Source: Tigheibacillus halophilus (GTDB lineage Bacteria > Bacillota > Bacilli > Bacillales > Amphibacillaceae). Taken from it: a DNA stretch of 64,000 nucleotides. The position numbers were made by a program, and so were the translations under genes. The notes under the pieces were generated by a model. The model saw only the letters and a list, made by a program, of their open reading frames with translations, was not told the DNA's origin and made no database searches. Location of the stretch: positions 62,001 through 126,000 of the forward strand of contig NZ_JBHUIZ010000014.1 of assembly GCF_042683165.1 (NCBI RefSeq), in the 5' to 3' direction. Shown one piece after another: positions 35,122 through 43,562 of the stretch (position 1 is its first letter; each line of letters opens with the position of its first letter).

Positions 35122-35897
35122 ATATCATTCCTTTTTTCATGATAATCTTCCATGCAGGCAATCATTCCTTCTATCGTATACTCGCTTGGCACAAGTACAT
35201 CTCTAAAACCCGCGGATAAAGCTTTCTGTCTTGTTGTATTTCCAATGCAAACGCAAGTAGCATTTATATTTTGCCTAAGTGGTTCATCAGCAAGCTTCTC
35301 GTATGCAGCGACTGCCGAAGGACTGGTAAAAGTGAGAAAATCAATTGGTTTGTGCTGCAATATATCGTTGAGCAATGCTTTTGACCGATCAGCAGCGATG
35401 GTCTCGTAAACTTCCAACATATCGTATGCCACTTTTTTTTTAGCCAGCTGCTTTGGCAGAATCATCCTGGACAAATTGCCGCGCACAAGCAGAGCTTTGC
35501 CGCTAATTTTAAATCGGTCCAAAAATTGTTCAGCCATATGGTCCGCATCATATATTGTAGGTATGAAATCGGCCCTGCGCCCCCCGTATTTCCGAAGTGA
35601 CTTTTCCGTCTTATGACCGACAACTGCAATTTTAACATGACCGAAAGAGGAAGCAGGAATATGGTACAGCTCAATTAGTTCATAGAAATGTTTCACTCCG
35701 TTAGCACTTGTGAAAAATATCCATTCGTAGGCAGCAAGCTGTCTCAGTCGCCTTTCATTTTCCCTAGATGCCTCGCAGGAAATTTGCAGTAAAGGTACTT
35801 CAATCGGCAGGCCGCCATGAGCGCGTATCTTTTCTGAAAATGTTTTTCCCTGTTCTTTTTCCCGGGTGACAAGTATACGAGCTTGTTGCAGTGTCAT
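35118..35897 (-). CDS. hemD: Uroporphyrinogen-III synthase
   Basis: Cyclises hydroxymethylbilane with inversion of ring D. The 259-residue protein is a typical divergent HemD, with ILVTREKEQGKTFSEKI at the start, WIFFTSANGVKHFYELI, VAVVGHKT-like KIAVVGHKTEKSLRKYG and FTSPSAVAAYEKL. It is weakly conserved, as usual for the family; the operon position between hemC and hemB (4-base overlaps both sides) makes the call secure. Confidence 0.94.
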   Translation of the reverse strand: MTLQQARILVTREKEQGKTFSEKIRAHGGLPIEVPLLQISCEASRENERRLRQLAAYEWIFFTSANGVKHFYELIELYHIPASSFGHVKIAVVGHKTEKSLRKYGGRRADFIPTIYDADHMAEQFLDRFKISGKALLVRGNLSRMILPKQLAKKKVAYDMLEVYETIAADRSKALLNDILQHKPIDFLTFTSPSAVAAYEKLADEPLRQNINATCVCIGNTTRQKALSAGFRDVLVPSEYTIEGMIACMEDYHEKRNDI

Positions 35898-36826
35898 GAT
35901 TCATTCATATCCTCTTTCACTTCATCTACTATATCTTTAGCGCCCCGGGCAATTAATTTTCTTGCTGCATCCTGGCCAACCTTTTCCGGGTTTCTGCCAC
36001 GAACTGTTTCGCGCAGGATCGTCTTACCATCGGGAGTTCCGACAAGTGCATTCAACACAACCTCTCCCTGTTCCTGATAAGCGAACCCGCCAATAGGGAT
36101 TTGACATCCACCTTCTAATATCCTGAGGAAAGTACGTTCAGCAAGCACTGTTGCTGCTGTATGCTCATCGTGGATAGCAGAAAGCAAATCAACTAACTCT
36201 TTGTCCTCGGACCTGGATTCAATTGCTAAAGCACCTTGGCCCACAGCTGGAACGCATAAGTCGGCATCGAGATATTCGGTGATGATATCTTCGCTCATAC
36301 CGACTCTTTTCATCCCGGAAACAGCCAGGATGATGGCATCGTAGTCTTCCTCGTGCAATTTATTGATACGTGTTTCAATATTACCACGTATCCATTTGAT
36401 TTCCAGGTCGGGTCTTGCAGCAAGTATCTGTGCACCCCGTCTCAAACTGCTCGTACCCACCAAAGCTCCCTTTGGCAGCTCGGCTAGTTTTTTGCCACTT
36501 TTAGAAAGCAGGGCATCTCGGTGATCCTCCCGTTGAGGGATGCATGAGATAGTCAGTCCTTCCGGCAGTTCGGCAGGCATATCTTTCATACTGTGAACAG
36601 CAAAATCAATTTCCTTATCATACATCGCCTTCTCGATTTCTTTGACAAAAAGACCTTTCCCTCCTACTTTTGATAAAGTCACGTCGAGAATCTTGTCACC
36701 CTTTGTAACTATTTTTTTGATTTCGAACGGGTTCTCAACGCCCGCTTCCTTCAACTTTGCAATCACCCATTTAGTTTGAGTCATAGCTAAGTTGCTTTGT
36801 CTTGACCCAACTCTGATTGTACGCAT
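35894..36826 (-). CDS. hemC: Porphobilinogen deaminase (hydroxymethylbilane synthase)
   Basis: Polymerises four porphobilinogens using a covalently bound dipyrromethane. The cofactor cysteine is in LEGGCQIPIGGF (about residue 241). RTIRVGSRQSNLAMTQTKWV, HSMKDMPAELPEGL and RRGAQILAARPDLEIKWIRGN are diagnostic. The ATG at 36826 is six bases from AGGAGG; the ATG at 36832 overlaps that spacing and is less likely. About 310 residues. Confidence 0.97.
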   Translation of the reverse strand: MRTIRVGSRQSNLAMTQTKWVIAKLKEAGVENPFEIKKIVTKGDKILDVTLSKVGGKGLFVKEIEKAMYDKEIDFAVHSMKDMPAELPEGLTISCIPQREDHRDALLSKSGKKLAELPKGALVGTSSLRRGAQILAARPDLEIKWIRGNIETRINKLHEEDYDAIILAVSGMKRVGMSEDIITEYLDADLCVPAVGQGALAIESRSEDKELVDLLSAIHDEHTAATVLAERTFLRILEGGCQIPIGGFAYQEQGEVVLNALVGTPDGKTILRETVRGRNPEKVGQDAARKLIARGAKDIVDEVKEDMNES

Positions 36827-36870
36827 CCTCATCCTCCTAGAAGTAATAATCGTTTAACTGACTGATAGGT

Positions 36871-37686
36871 TTACACTGAAAAGTGAAAATTTGACAGTAC
36901 TGAAAATAAGAAAAAGTTGACGAGCAATATCAGAAACGCCGCGATATTGAAAATGACCAGCGATTTCCCATAATAGCCACTAACTAGCCGCAAAATAAGA
37001 TAGAATACATATACAAACAAAACGAATATCGATCCGATCGTTTTTAAATCAAACCAATAAAATACTGCTCCTGAATCATAAGCCCAAGCAAGTCCTAACA
37101 AAAGCCCAATCAACAACATAGGCACACCAATAGTTATCGCCTGAAAAGAAAGTTGATCCAGTTGAGCTAAATTACCGAATCGCTTCAGCCACCTCCAGCC
37201 TTTTTTACCTTTCAGCAAACGATACTGCAACATATACATCACGGAAAAAATGAACGCTAGTGTGAAAAATCCGTAGGAAATGATTGCTGCTGCAATATGA
37301 GCTACCAGAATTTCATTGACAAAATTGACGACTGAAGTATTCATTTGCTCCCTGGCTGCAGTGACAGTATAAAGCAGCAAAATAAGAAACCCGAATATAT
37401 TCGTAAACAAGACGATAAAATGGATGCGGAAAAGCCTGTTGATGATTAGCGAAAAAGCGATCAGTATCCAACTGTATATAAATAAGCTATCTGTTAATGT
37501 GCCGATTGGAAAAGCTTGGTGGACGATCATCTGCTTGCATAAAAAAACGGTTTGCATTATCCAAACCATACAAAGAAACCAAAAGGCAAATTGCTTTGCC
37601 TTTCGATTATGTTGTATAAAATCTATGAAATAGCCGATAAGGCTGAATGCATACATAAGCAGAATGCCTTCATAAAATAATTTCAT
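36871..37686 (-). CDS. hemX: HemX membrane protein (CcsA-like fold)
   Basis: A 271-residue integral membrane protein with about eight hydrophobic helices, related to cytochrome c assembly protein CcsA. In B. subtilis HemX lowers the steady-state amount of HemA and so limits heme synthesis. It sits between hemA and hemC as expected. The ATG at 37686 has GGGGTG six bases upstream; the frame's GTG nine bases earlier lies inside that site. Confidence 0.92.
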   Translation of the reverse strand: MKLFYEGILLMYAFSLIGYFIDFIQHNRKAKQFAFWFLCMVWIMQTVFLCKQMIVHQAFPIGTLTDSLFIYSWILIAFSLIINRLFRIHFIVLFTNIFGFLILLLYTVTAAREQMNTSVVNFVNEILVAHIAAAIISYGFFTLAFIFSVMYMLQYRLLKGKKGWRWLKRFGNLAQLDQLSFQAITIGVPMLLIGLLLGLAWAYDSGAVFYWFDLKTIGSIFVLFVYVFYLILRLVSGYYGKSLVIFNIAAFLILLVNFFLFSVLSNFHFSV

Positions 37687-37713
37687 GATAAACACCCCAG
37701 CATCTCTTCCTGA

Positions 37714-39090
37714 TTAGTTGACGGGAAAACCGTCAATGGAAGGAACAGCTGTCTTTTTTGTTTGATCGAATATAGTCTGTTTTTTTTCAGCTGCTTGTGT
37801 TTGCTTGTTTTTTTCATCCTGCAGTTCATCTTCAATTCCGAAGATATGGACTAACAATGATAATTTGTCTTCTGCATGATCCAAAGCAGCCATTTCTTTT
37901 GCCTGTGTTATAGGTGTTTTCAGCAGCTGATTAATGATACTCTTCGTGTGCTTGCTGAGTACTTTTTTCTCGCGGTCAGTCAAATCAGGCATTTTTCTTT
38001 CTATACTCTGCATTGTATCAGCTTGGATCTTCAACGCCTTTTTCCGCAAAGCAGTAATAACAGGAACAACGCCAAGCATCTTGACCCATTCATTGAAAGA
38101 TGCAATTTCTTTTCCGATGGATGCCTCGATTTGCTCAGCAGCTTGTTTTCGTGCAGCAAGATTTTCATCCACTATATGCTGCAAGTCATCGATATCGTAT
38201 AAAAACACATTTTCCAATTCGTTGATGGCCGGATCAGCATCCCTTGGAACCGCGATATCGACGATACACAAAGGACGTCCTTTTCTTTGCTTCATGACAG
38301 GCAGCAGATCGGCTTTTTCCAATACAGTATGGGAAGAGCCAGTCGAGCTGATCAATATGTCCGCATGCAGCAGTGAATCATCTAGTTTTTCAAAAGGTGC
38401 TGCTTTTGCCTGAAACTGCTTGGCAAGTTCTATCGCTTTTCGGTGTGTCCTATTGATGACAGTGATGTCCGATGCGCCAGACCCATGCAGATTTTTCGCA
38501 GTCAATTCGCCCATCTTACCGGCGCCTATGATTAAAACTCGCTTATTATCAATGCCTCCAAATATCTTTTTGGCCAATTCTACAGCAGCATAGCTTACAG
38601 AAACGGCACTTTCGCCAATGGCAGTTTCATGTTGCGCTTTTTTGCCAAACGTGATGGCTTGTTTGAATAATTCGTTGAAAATCGTTCCTGTCGTCTGCAA
38701 TTTTTGCGCAGTCAAAAACGCTTGCTTCACTTGCCCTAATATCTGGGTTTCCCCAAGTACCATTGAATCCAATCCGCAAACCAAACGCAGCAGATGGGAC
38801 ACAGCATCATCATTCTCTTCAATCTGCAAATAAGGTGCAAAAACATTTTTTTCAATTTGAAACCAATTTTCCATAAATTGTTTCACATAATAACGTCCTG
38901 TATGAAGCTGGTCCACGACCGCAAAAATCTCTGTCCGGTTACAAGTGGACAAAATGACATTTTCCAAAATACTTTTTTGTTCTTTCAATGTCCGCATAGC
39001 CTGGTCGAGTGTACTGTCAGAAAAAGCCATTTTCTCCCGAATCTCGACCGGAGCTGTTTTATGGTTAAACCCTACTTTAAGTACGTGCAA
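37714..39090 (-). CDS. hemA: Glutamyl-tRNA reductase
   Basis: Reduces glutamyl-tRNA to glutamate-1-semialdehyde, the first committed step of heme synthesis. The 458-residue protein has the catalytic cysteine in LSTCNRTEIFAVV (about residue 50), the NADPH site VLIIGAGKMGELTAKNL, and the dimerisation helix at the C-terminus. The start is TTG at 39090 behind GGAGGAGAT; a rare start on the rate-limiting gene may lower expression. First gene of the heme operon. Confidence 0.97.
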   Translation of the reverse strand: MHVLKVGFNHKTAPVEIREKMAFSDSTLDQAMRTLKEQKSILENVILSTCNRTEIFAVVDQLHTGRYYVKQFMENWFQIEKNVFAPYLQIEENDDAVSHLLRLVCGLDSMVLGETQILGQVKQAFLTAQKLQTTGTIFNELFKQAITFGKKAQHETAIGESAVSVSYAAVELAKKIFGGIDNKRVLIIGAGKMGELTAKNLHGSGASDITVINRTHRKAIELAKQFQAKAAPFEKLDDSLLHADILISSTGSSHTVLEKADLLPVMKQRKGRPLCIVDIAVPRDADPAINELENVFLYDIDDLQHIVDENLAARKQAAEQIEASIGKEIASFNEWVKMLGVVPVITALRKKALKIQADTMQSIERKMPDLTDREKKVLSKHTKSIINQLLKTPITQAKEMAALDHAEDKLSLLVHIFGIEDELQDEKNKQTQAAEKKQTIFDQTKKTAVPSIDGFPVN

Positions 39091-39308
39091 AAATATCTCC
39101 TCCGTTTAATAGGTGAAGAGTTTCATTCGAAAACATTCACTTGTATAATAACTATTGATACCATTACTATTGTACCACAAATCACTATTTTAAAATGTGA
39201 ATAGTGTTTGAAACAATTGCTGGTATTCATTCGTATTACGTGCTATATGACGAACTTTACCACAACAATGCATGGGACTCAAGAAATCAAGCTTTGAAGG
39301 GAGATTAC

Positions 39309-39791
39309 ATGAAAAGAAATCACACTTTTGCAGGCTATCTGCTTGTTGGCATCGGTGCCTATTTTTTACTGAAACAGTTGCAAGTTCCGATATTAACGGA
39401 CTTTTATTCATGGCCGACACTTCTTATCATCATCGGAGCAGTATTTTTATTTTACAGCCATACGGCTAAAGAACATGAACACTTGTTCACTGGCACGCTG
39501 CTATTGGGACTTGGTATCCATTTCCATGGCATCGCTCATTATACGTTCTGGCCGCAGCACTGGGCAATGTTTCCCCTGATTGTGGGGGTAGCGTTTCTTG
39601 TCCGCGCACTGAAAACAAAATCAGGATATCTGCCTGGAATCATCCTTTGTCTCATTTCGTTGCCTATGCTGCTTTCCATCCAACTGCCAGACTGGTTTCA
39701 ACAATTATATTTGACTTTCGATTCTTTAAAAATGTATTGGCCGATCATTCTGATCGCCATCGGAATTTATATGTTGATGCGCAAAAAATAG
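39309..39791 (+). CDS. LiaF/LiaI-like four-helix membrane protein
   Basis: A 160-residue protein with repeated hydrophobic segments of the DUF5668/LiaI-LiaF transmembrane type: FAGYLLVGIGAYFLLKQL, WPTLLIIIGAVFLFYS, FTGTLLLGLGIHF and WPIILIAIGIYMLM. The N-terminal unit and the C-terminal unit resemble each other (a G-(V/I)-G/hydrophobic repeat), suggesting duplication. The ATG at 39309 follows GAAGGGAG. LiaF-type proteins modulate envelope-stress two-component systems, but no such system is next to it. It is not present at the hemA-engB junction of B. subtilis. Confidence 0.72.
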   Translation: MKRNHTFAGYLLVGIGAYFLLKQLQVPILTDFYSWPTLLIIIGAVFLFYSHTAKEHEHLFTGTLLLGLGIHFHGIAHYTFWPQHWAMFPLIVGVAFLVRALKTKSGYLPGIILCLISLPMLLSIQLPDWFQQLYLTFDSLKMYWPIILIAIGIYMLMRKK

Positions 39792-39800
39792 ACTGTAATA

Positions 39801-39990
39801 TGTACTGAACCCCAAAAGGTAGCGTGAGAATCTAACTTTTGGGGTTGTTTCTATGACTAAATATCGTGAGGGATTTTACATAAAACTTGTTACTGAGTAT
39901 TTGAATGGCAGTCTTGGGTATCAATTATTGAAGAAAAAATACAATACGCCCATATTATACAGGTCTTTCGCCTTTAGACAGTATGCGCAT
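39801..39990 (+). mobile_element. Truncated IS3-family (IS150-like) element, left end
   Basis: TGTACTGAACCCCAAAAG at 39801 and the inverted CTTTTGGGGTT at 39836-39846 resemble the terminal repeat of IS150-group elements of Bacillaceae. A transposase start follows at 39853. No right end or orfB is found before the ABC transporter gene at 40052, so only a fragment of the element remains. The right limit is approximate. Confidence 0.7.
39853..39984 (+). pseudogene. Remnant of IS3-family transposase OrfA
   Basis: The frame begins MTKYREGFYIKLVTEYLNGS, which matches the N-terminal helix-turn-helix of IS150-type OrfA (usual form MTKYSEEFKIKLV-EYLNG). Similarity fades after about 40 residues near NTPILYRSF. 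The frame then runs into sequence opposite the ABC transporter gene. It is a 5' fragment and cannot make an active transposase. Confidence 0.75.
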
Positions 39991-40051
39991 CGGCTAAGAA
40001 AAAACAGTTCACTTTCTCCATTATTGCTGATGGCCGTGTTTAATCGCTGTG

Positions 40052-40792
40052 CTATAATATGGAACCTAAAAATTCTTGGGTCCGCTGCTCCTGCGGATGA
40101 TCGAATATCCGTTCAGGTTGACCAGACTCTACAATCCTTCCGTCGTGCATATAACAAACGAAATCAGCCACTTCCCTTGCAAATCCCATTTCATGGGTCA
40201 CAACAACCATAGTCATTCCATCGTTGGCAAGCGTCTTCATTGTTGCCAGCACCTCACCAACCAATTCCGGGTCAAGCGCGGATGTCGGCTCGTCAAACAG
40301 CATCACATCGGGTTTCATAGCAAGTGACCTTGCAATAGCGACACGCTGTTTTTGCCCTCCGCTCAGTTTGGATGGATACACATCTTTTTTTTCTAAAAGA
40401 CCGACTTTATCTAATAATTCCTTTCCCTCTTTCACTGCAGTTGACTTGGGAACTTTCTTCACCTGTATCGGACCTTCAATAACATTTTGCAGGACTGTCT
40501 TATGCGGGAATAGATTGAAATGCTGAAAGACCATTCCGACTTTCTCCCTGATTTTGTTCAGATTTGCCTTTTTCGGCTCAACTTGAGTCCCTTCGATCGT
40601 AATTGAGCCACTCGTTTTTACTTCTAAAAAATTCATGCAGCGAAGCAATGTACTTTTCCCTGAACCGCTGGCACCGATCAGTACAACAACATCGCTTTCC
40701 CTGACACTGAAGTTAACATCTTTTAATACATGCAGGTTTCCAAAATATTTATTCAATTTTTCCACACGAATCATTTCATTTGTCTGTTCCAT
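40052..40792 (-). CDS. Polar amino acid ABC transporter, ATP-binding protein
   Basis: A 246-residue ABC ATPase of the GlnQ/TcyC type: Walker A GASGSGKSTLLRC (about 36-48), signature KLSGGQKQRVAIARSLA, Walker B VMLFDEPTSALDPELVGEV, and the H-loop VVTHEMGFAREV. It powers uptake through the permease encoded just upstream (10-base gap). GGAGGAAAAA precedes the ATG. The solute cannot be fixed from sequence; glutamine, arginine or cystine are all possible. Confidence 0.93.
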   Translation of the reverse strand: MEQTNEMIRVEKLNKYFGNLHVLKDVNFSVRESDVVVLIGASGSGKSTLLRCMNFLEVKTSGSITIEGTQVEPKKANLNKIREKVGMVFQHFNLFPHKTVLQNVIEGPIQVKKVPKSTAVKEGKELLDKVGLLEKKDVYPSKLSGGQKQRVAIARSLAMKPDVMLFDEPTSALDPELVGEVLATMKTLANDGMTMVVVTHEMGFAREVADFVCYMHDGRIVESGQPERIFDHPQEQRTQEFLGSIL

Positions 40793-40801
40793 TTTTTCCT
40801 C

Positions 40802-41482
40802 CTATTCGCTGACCGAAAGCTTTTTTTCTACATAGCTGACAACGAAGGTCAGCAATAATACCAGAATCAGATAATAGACAGCACTGACGAGTAGCCATGA
40901 CATAAAATCAAATGTATTGGATCCCATCGTTGTTGCAACGTTGAAAATTTCTGCCAGACCGACGAATGCCGCCAGTGAGGAGTCCTTCAAGCCAATGATG
41001 AATTGGTTTCCAAGGGGAGGCAGCGCCCGGCGAAATGCCTGAGGCAAAATGATGCGGCGCATAGTTTGAGCGCTGGTCATACCGATAGACCTTCCTGCTT
41101 CTGTCTGACCATTCCCAATCGACTGGATGGCCCCACGAAAGATTTCAGCGATATATGCTCCGTTATGAAATGCCAAACCCAGAACAGCTGACCAAAATCC
41201 GCTGATTTGGAGCGGACCATATGATAGCCCATAATAAAAAATGAAAATTTGTACAATTAAAGGGGTTCCCCTAACAATAAATATATACAGATTGGCAATC
41301 CAGACAAAGAACTTTATTTGGGTGATTTTCAATAAAGCAAAAAACAAACCGATAAAAATAGCTATAAAAATGGAAATAACTGTTAATTCCAAAGTTAATT
41401 TTGTTGCTTCCAAAAATAAATGTTTTCCTTCTAGAAAAGTTTCTCCTAAATGGGCTAAATAAGCAAACACGTCTCCCAGCAT
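40802..41482 (-). CDS. Polar amino acid ABC transporter, permease
   Basis: A 226-residue HisM/GlnP-type permease. It has about five membrane helices and the EAA loop EAGRSIGMTSAQTMRRIILPQAFRRALPPLGNQFI that contacts the ATPase. The ATG at 41482 follows AAGGAGCTGAAAGA; the frame is open 51 bases further but without a site. Middle gene of a three-gene operon. Confidence 0.93.
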   Translation of the reverse strand: MLGDVFAYLAHLGETFLEGKHLFLEATKLTLELTVISIFIAIFIGLFFALLKITQIKFFVWIANLYIFIVRGTPLIVQIFIFYYGLSYGPLQISGFWSAVLGLAFHNGAYIAEIFRGAIQSIGNGQTEAGRSIGMTSAQTMRRIILPQAFRRALPPLGNQFIIGLKDSSLAAFVGLAEIFNVATTMGSNTFDFMSWLLVSAVYYLILVLLLTFVVSYVEKKLSVSE

Positions 41483-41531
41483 TCTTTCAGCTCCTTCTTC
41501 ATACTTCTTCCATATGTAAACTAAAACCTGC

Positions 41532-41566
41532 AAGGCCCTTCACCGCAAGCCACGATAAAGGGCCTT
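41532..41566 (-). promoter_or_regulatory. Stem-loop between binding protein and permease genes
   Basis: AAGGCCCTT and AAGGGCCTT pair around a 17-base loop, in the gap after the binding-protein gene. The downstream T-run (GCAGGTTTTAG) is displaced from the stem. Such stems usually act as leaky terminators or 3' stabilisers that raise the ratio of binding protein to permease. Confidence 0.6.
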
Positions 41567-41598
41567 AAGCTTCACTCAATTGTTTTACATGCCTCCGT

Positions 41599-42408
41599 TT
41601 AATCTTTTTCTGGCAACTCGGTGATATCAGCATCAAAGTATTTTTCACTCAATTCTTTCAGCTTGCCATTTTCCCGCATTTTTTTCAGGGCTTTATTAAC
41701 CGCCTCCAACAATTCAGGATTATCCTTTGACACCGCCACCGCTTGTTCGCTTCTGTCGATCAACTCTTTGCCTTCAATTTTCAAACCATTAGAAATAGCT
41801 TCCTTTCCAGTCAGGAAATCGGTGATCACGGCATCATGATGACCTTTTTCAAGTGCCTGTAATGCGACCACATCACTGTCGTATGTTTTAATTTTATCTG
41901 TCACTTTCTCAGCAAAACTTGTATACGTGGAACCTTTTGACAATCCTATTTCTTTCCCTTTCAAATCAGTCAGCTTTTCTATATGACTATCCGTACGGAC
42001 GAAAATCTGGGCACCGGAATAATAATAAGGATCCGAAAAATCAACACTTTTAGCGCGTTCCGGAGTGATCGTATGACTTGCTACCGCGGCATCAAACCGA
42101 CCAGTTTTCACTCCTTCCACAATGGCGGAAAATTTATATTGCTCCTGAGCCGGTTTCAAGCCTAGTTCTTTCGCAATTTCATTTCCAACCGCTATATCAA
42201 ATCCCCTCATCTTCCCGTCACTTCCCACATAACTGAAGGGTTTGAACTCTCCAGAAGCAGCGAAGGTAAATGTATCTGCATGAACCAAATCATATGGCAT
42301 ATCTTTGGCCCCGGAAGAACCCGCACTTTCTTTCTTGACCGCTCCACATGCAGACAGAGCACACACTAACAAAACGATAAAAAACGCAAGATTCAGTTTT
42401 CTCAACAA
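41599..42408 (-). CDS. Polar amino acid ABC transporter, substrate-binding lipoprotein
   Basis: A 269-residue extracellular solute-binding protein, family 3. Signal peptide LNLAFFIVLLVCALSACG with lipobox LSAC (Cys21). The mature part shows FTFAASGEFKPFSYVGSDGKMRGFDIAVGNEIAKELGLK and ASHTITPERAKSVDFSDPYYYSGAQIFVR, typical of polar amino acid binders. The start is TTG at 42408 with AAAGGGAG five bases before it. First gene of the operon; nearest relatives bind glutamine, arginine or cystine. Confidence 0.92.
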   Translation of the reverse strand: MLRKLNLAFFIVLLVCALSACGAVKKESAGSSGAKDMPYDLVHADTFTFAASGEFKPFSYVGSDGKMRGFDIAVGNEIAKELGLKPAQEQYKFSAIVEGVKTGRFDAAVASHTITPERAKSVDFSDPYYYSGAQIFVRTDSHIEKLTDLKGKEIGLSKGSTYTSFAEKVTDKIKTYDSDVVALQALEKGHHDAVITDFLTGKEAISNGLKIEGKELIDRSEQAVAVSKDNPELLEAVNKALKKMRENGKLKELSEKYFDADITELPEKD

Positions 42409-42980
42409 ACAAACTCCCTTTCAATTTTTAAATTATGCATCATGCAAGAACGGCTTGCCAGCTTGGCTTTTATTATATCAATAACGCCCCCTTCCCACCA
42501 ATTGCCTATACCTTCATTTTCCAGCTATTCAACGTACTATTCAGTGTTTAATGAAAATACCTCGTTCATGCTCCTATATAAACGTATATCCTGCCAGCTC
42601 CGTGAATATGCTTAAAAAGTGGACTGAATTTTAATTTTACACCGAGCAACAAGGATACATACGAAGATCATGTTCAATAAACATTTACCAATTAACAGGT
42701 CTGCAATTGATTACTTTGTTTTGTACGGATGATTTATTGGAGGAAAATGTGTGGAATGATATGAACGACGTGTGAAAGCAATTAGAAGCAAGGCAGGACA
42801 ATTTATGCTTGTCAGATTTCAACCGATCATTAATAATTGAATAAGCCGTCATTACAAAAGGGGCTTGGATATCCAAGCCCCTTTTGTATTTGAATCATAT
42901 GATTATTTGATTCAAATAGACTGCTGTTTCATTGTTTTTTCATCTAAAGTGCACAGCTTACTTTGTGTCCTTAGGTTTAT
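42409..42980. other. Intergenic region between engB and the ABC operon
   Basis: About 570 bases with no supported gene. It must hold the promoter of the ABC operon. The only clear structure is the perfect palindrome at 42854-42887, the engB terminator. Short open frames here have no ribosome binding sites or recognisable domains. Confidence 0.6.
42854..42887 (-). terminator. Terminator palindrome after engB
   Basis: A perfect 34-base palindrome, ACAAAAGGGGCTTGGAT and its complement, with flanking A/T runs on each side, usable in both directions. It lies about 95 bases downstream of the engB stop. Confidence 0.85.
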
Positions 42981-43562
42981 TCAAAGGTACTGTTTGATAA
43001 CACCCCATGCCGCTTCCTTTCCTTCGCCTGTTTGCGAAGAAAATGCGATTACAGGATCTGTCTGATCCATCTGAAGCACTTTTCGCGTTCTTTTTAGATA
43101 TTGTTCTTTTTTTCCTTTTGGTATCTTATCTGCTTTCGTAGCTATAACAATCACATCAAGATTGAAATATTTGAGATAGTCGTACATCTGTATGTCATCT
43201 TTCGTTGGTTCATGACGGATGTCCGTAATAAGGAGAACAGCTTTAAGTGTTTCTCTTGTTTGGAAATACTCTTCCAGCATCTGGCCCCATTTTTCACGTT
43301 CTTTTTTGGATACTTGCGCATACCCGTAGCCTGGGACGTCCACAAAATAGAATAGTCCGTTGATTTTATAAAAATTCAATGTCTGGGTTTTACCCGGTTT
43401 AGATGAAGTTCTTGCCAAACTCTTCCGTTGAATCAGTTTATTGATGAAAGAAGATTTCCCGACATTGGAACGCCCCGCTAAAGCAATTTCAGGCAAAAAA
43501 CCGCCAGGATATTGCTTTTGGCTCACGGCGCTGATTGTAATTTCGGCATTTGTCACTTTCAT
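42981..43562 (-). CDS. engB: Ribosome biogenesis GTPase EngB (YsxC/YihA)
   Basis: An essential GTPase for 50S subunit assembly. The 193-residue protein has G1 GRSNVGKSSFIN (about 31-42), G3 DVPGYGYA and G4 TKADK. Its start overlaps the lonA stop by 4 bases (ATGA), as in B. subtilis, where lonA-ysxC are co-transcribed. Confidence 0.96.
   Translation of the reverse strand: MKVTNAEITISAVSQKQYPGGFLPEIALAGRSNVGKSSFINKLIQRKSLARTSSKPGKTQTLNFYKINGLFYFVDVPGYGYAQVSKKEREKWGQMLEEYFQTRETLKAVLLITDIRHEPTKDDIQMYDYLKYFNLDVIVIATKADKIPKGKKEQYLKRTRKVLQMDQTDPVIAFSSQTGEGKEAAWGVIKQYL

Noticed and set aside
40002..40212. Extension of the transposase remnant into the ABC transporter region
   Set aside because: The frame continues opposite the ATP-binding gene, whose coding is clear; transposase similarity ends well before.
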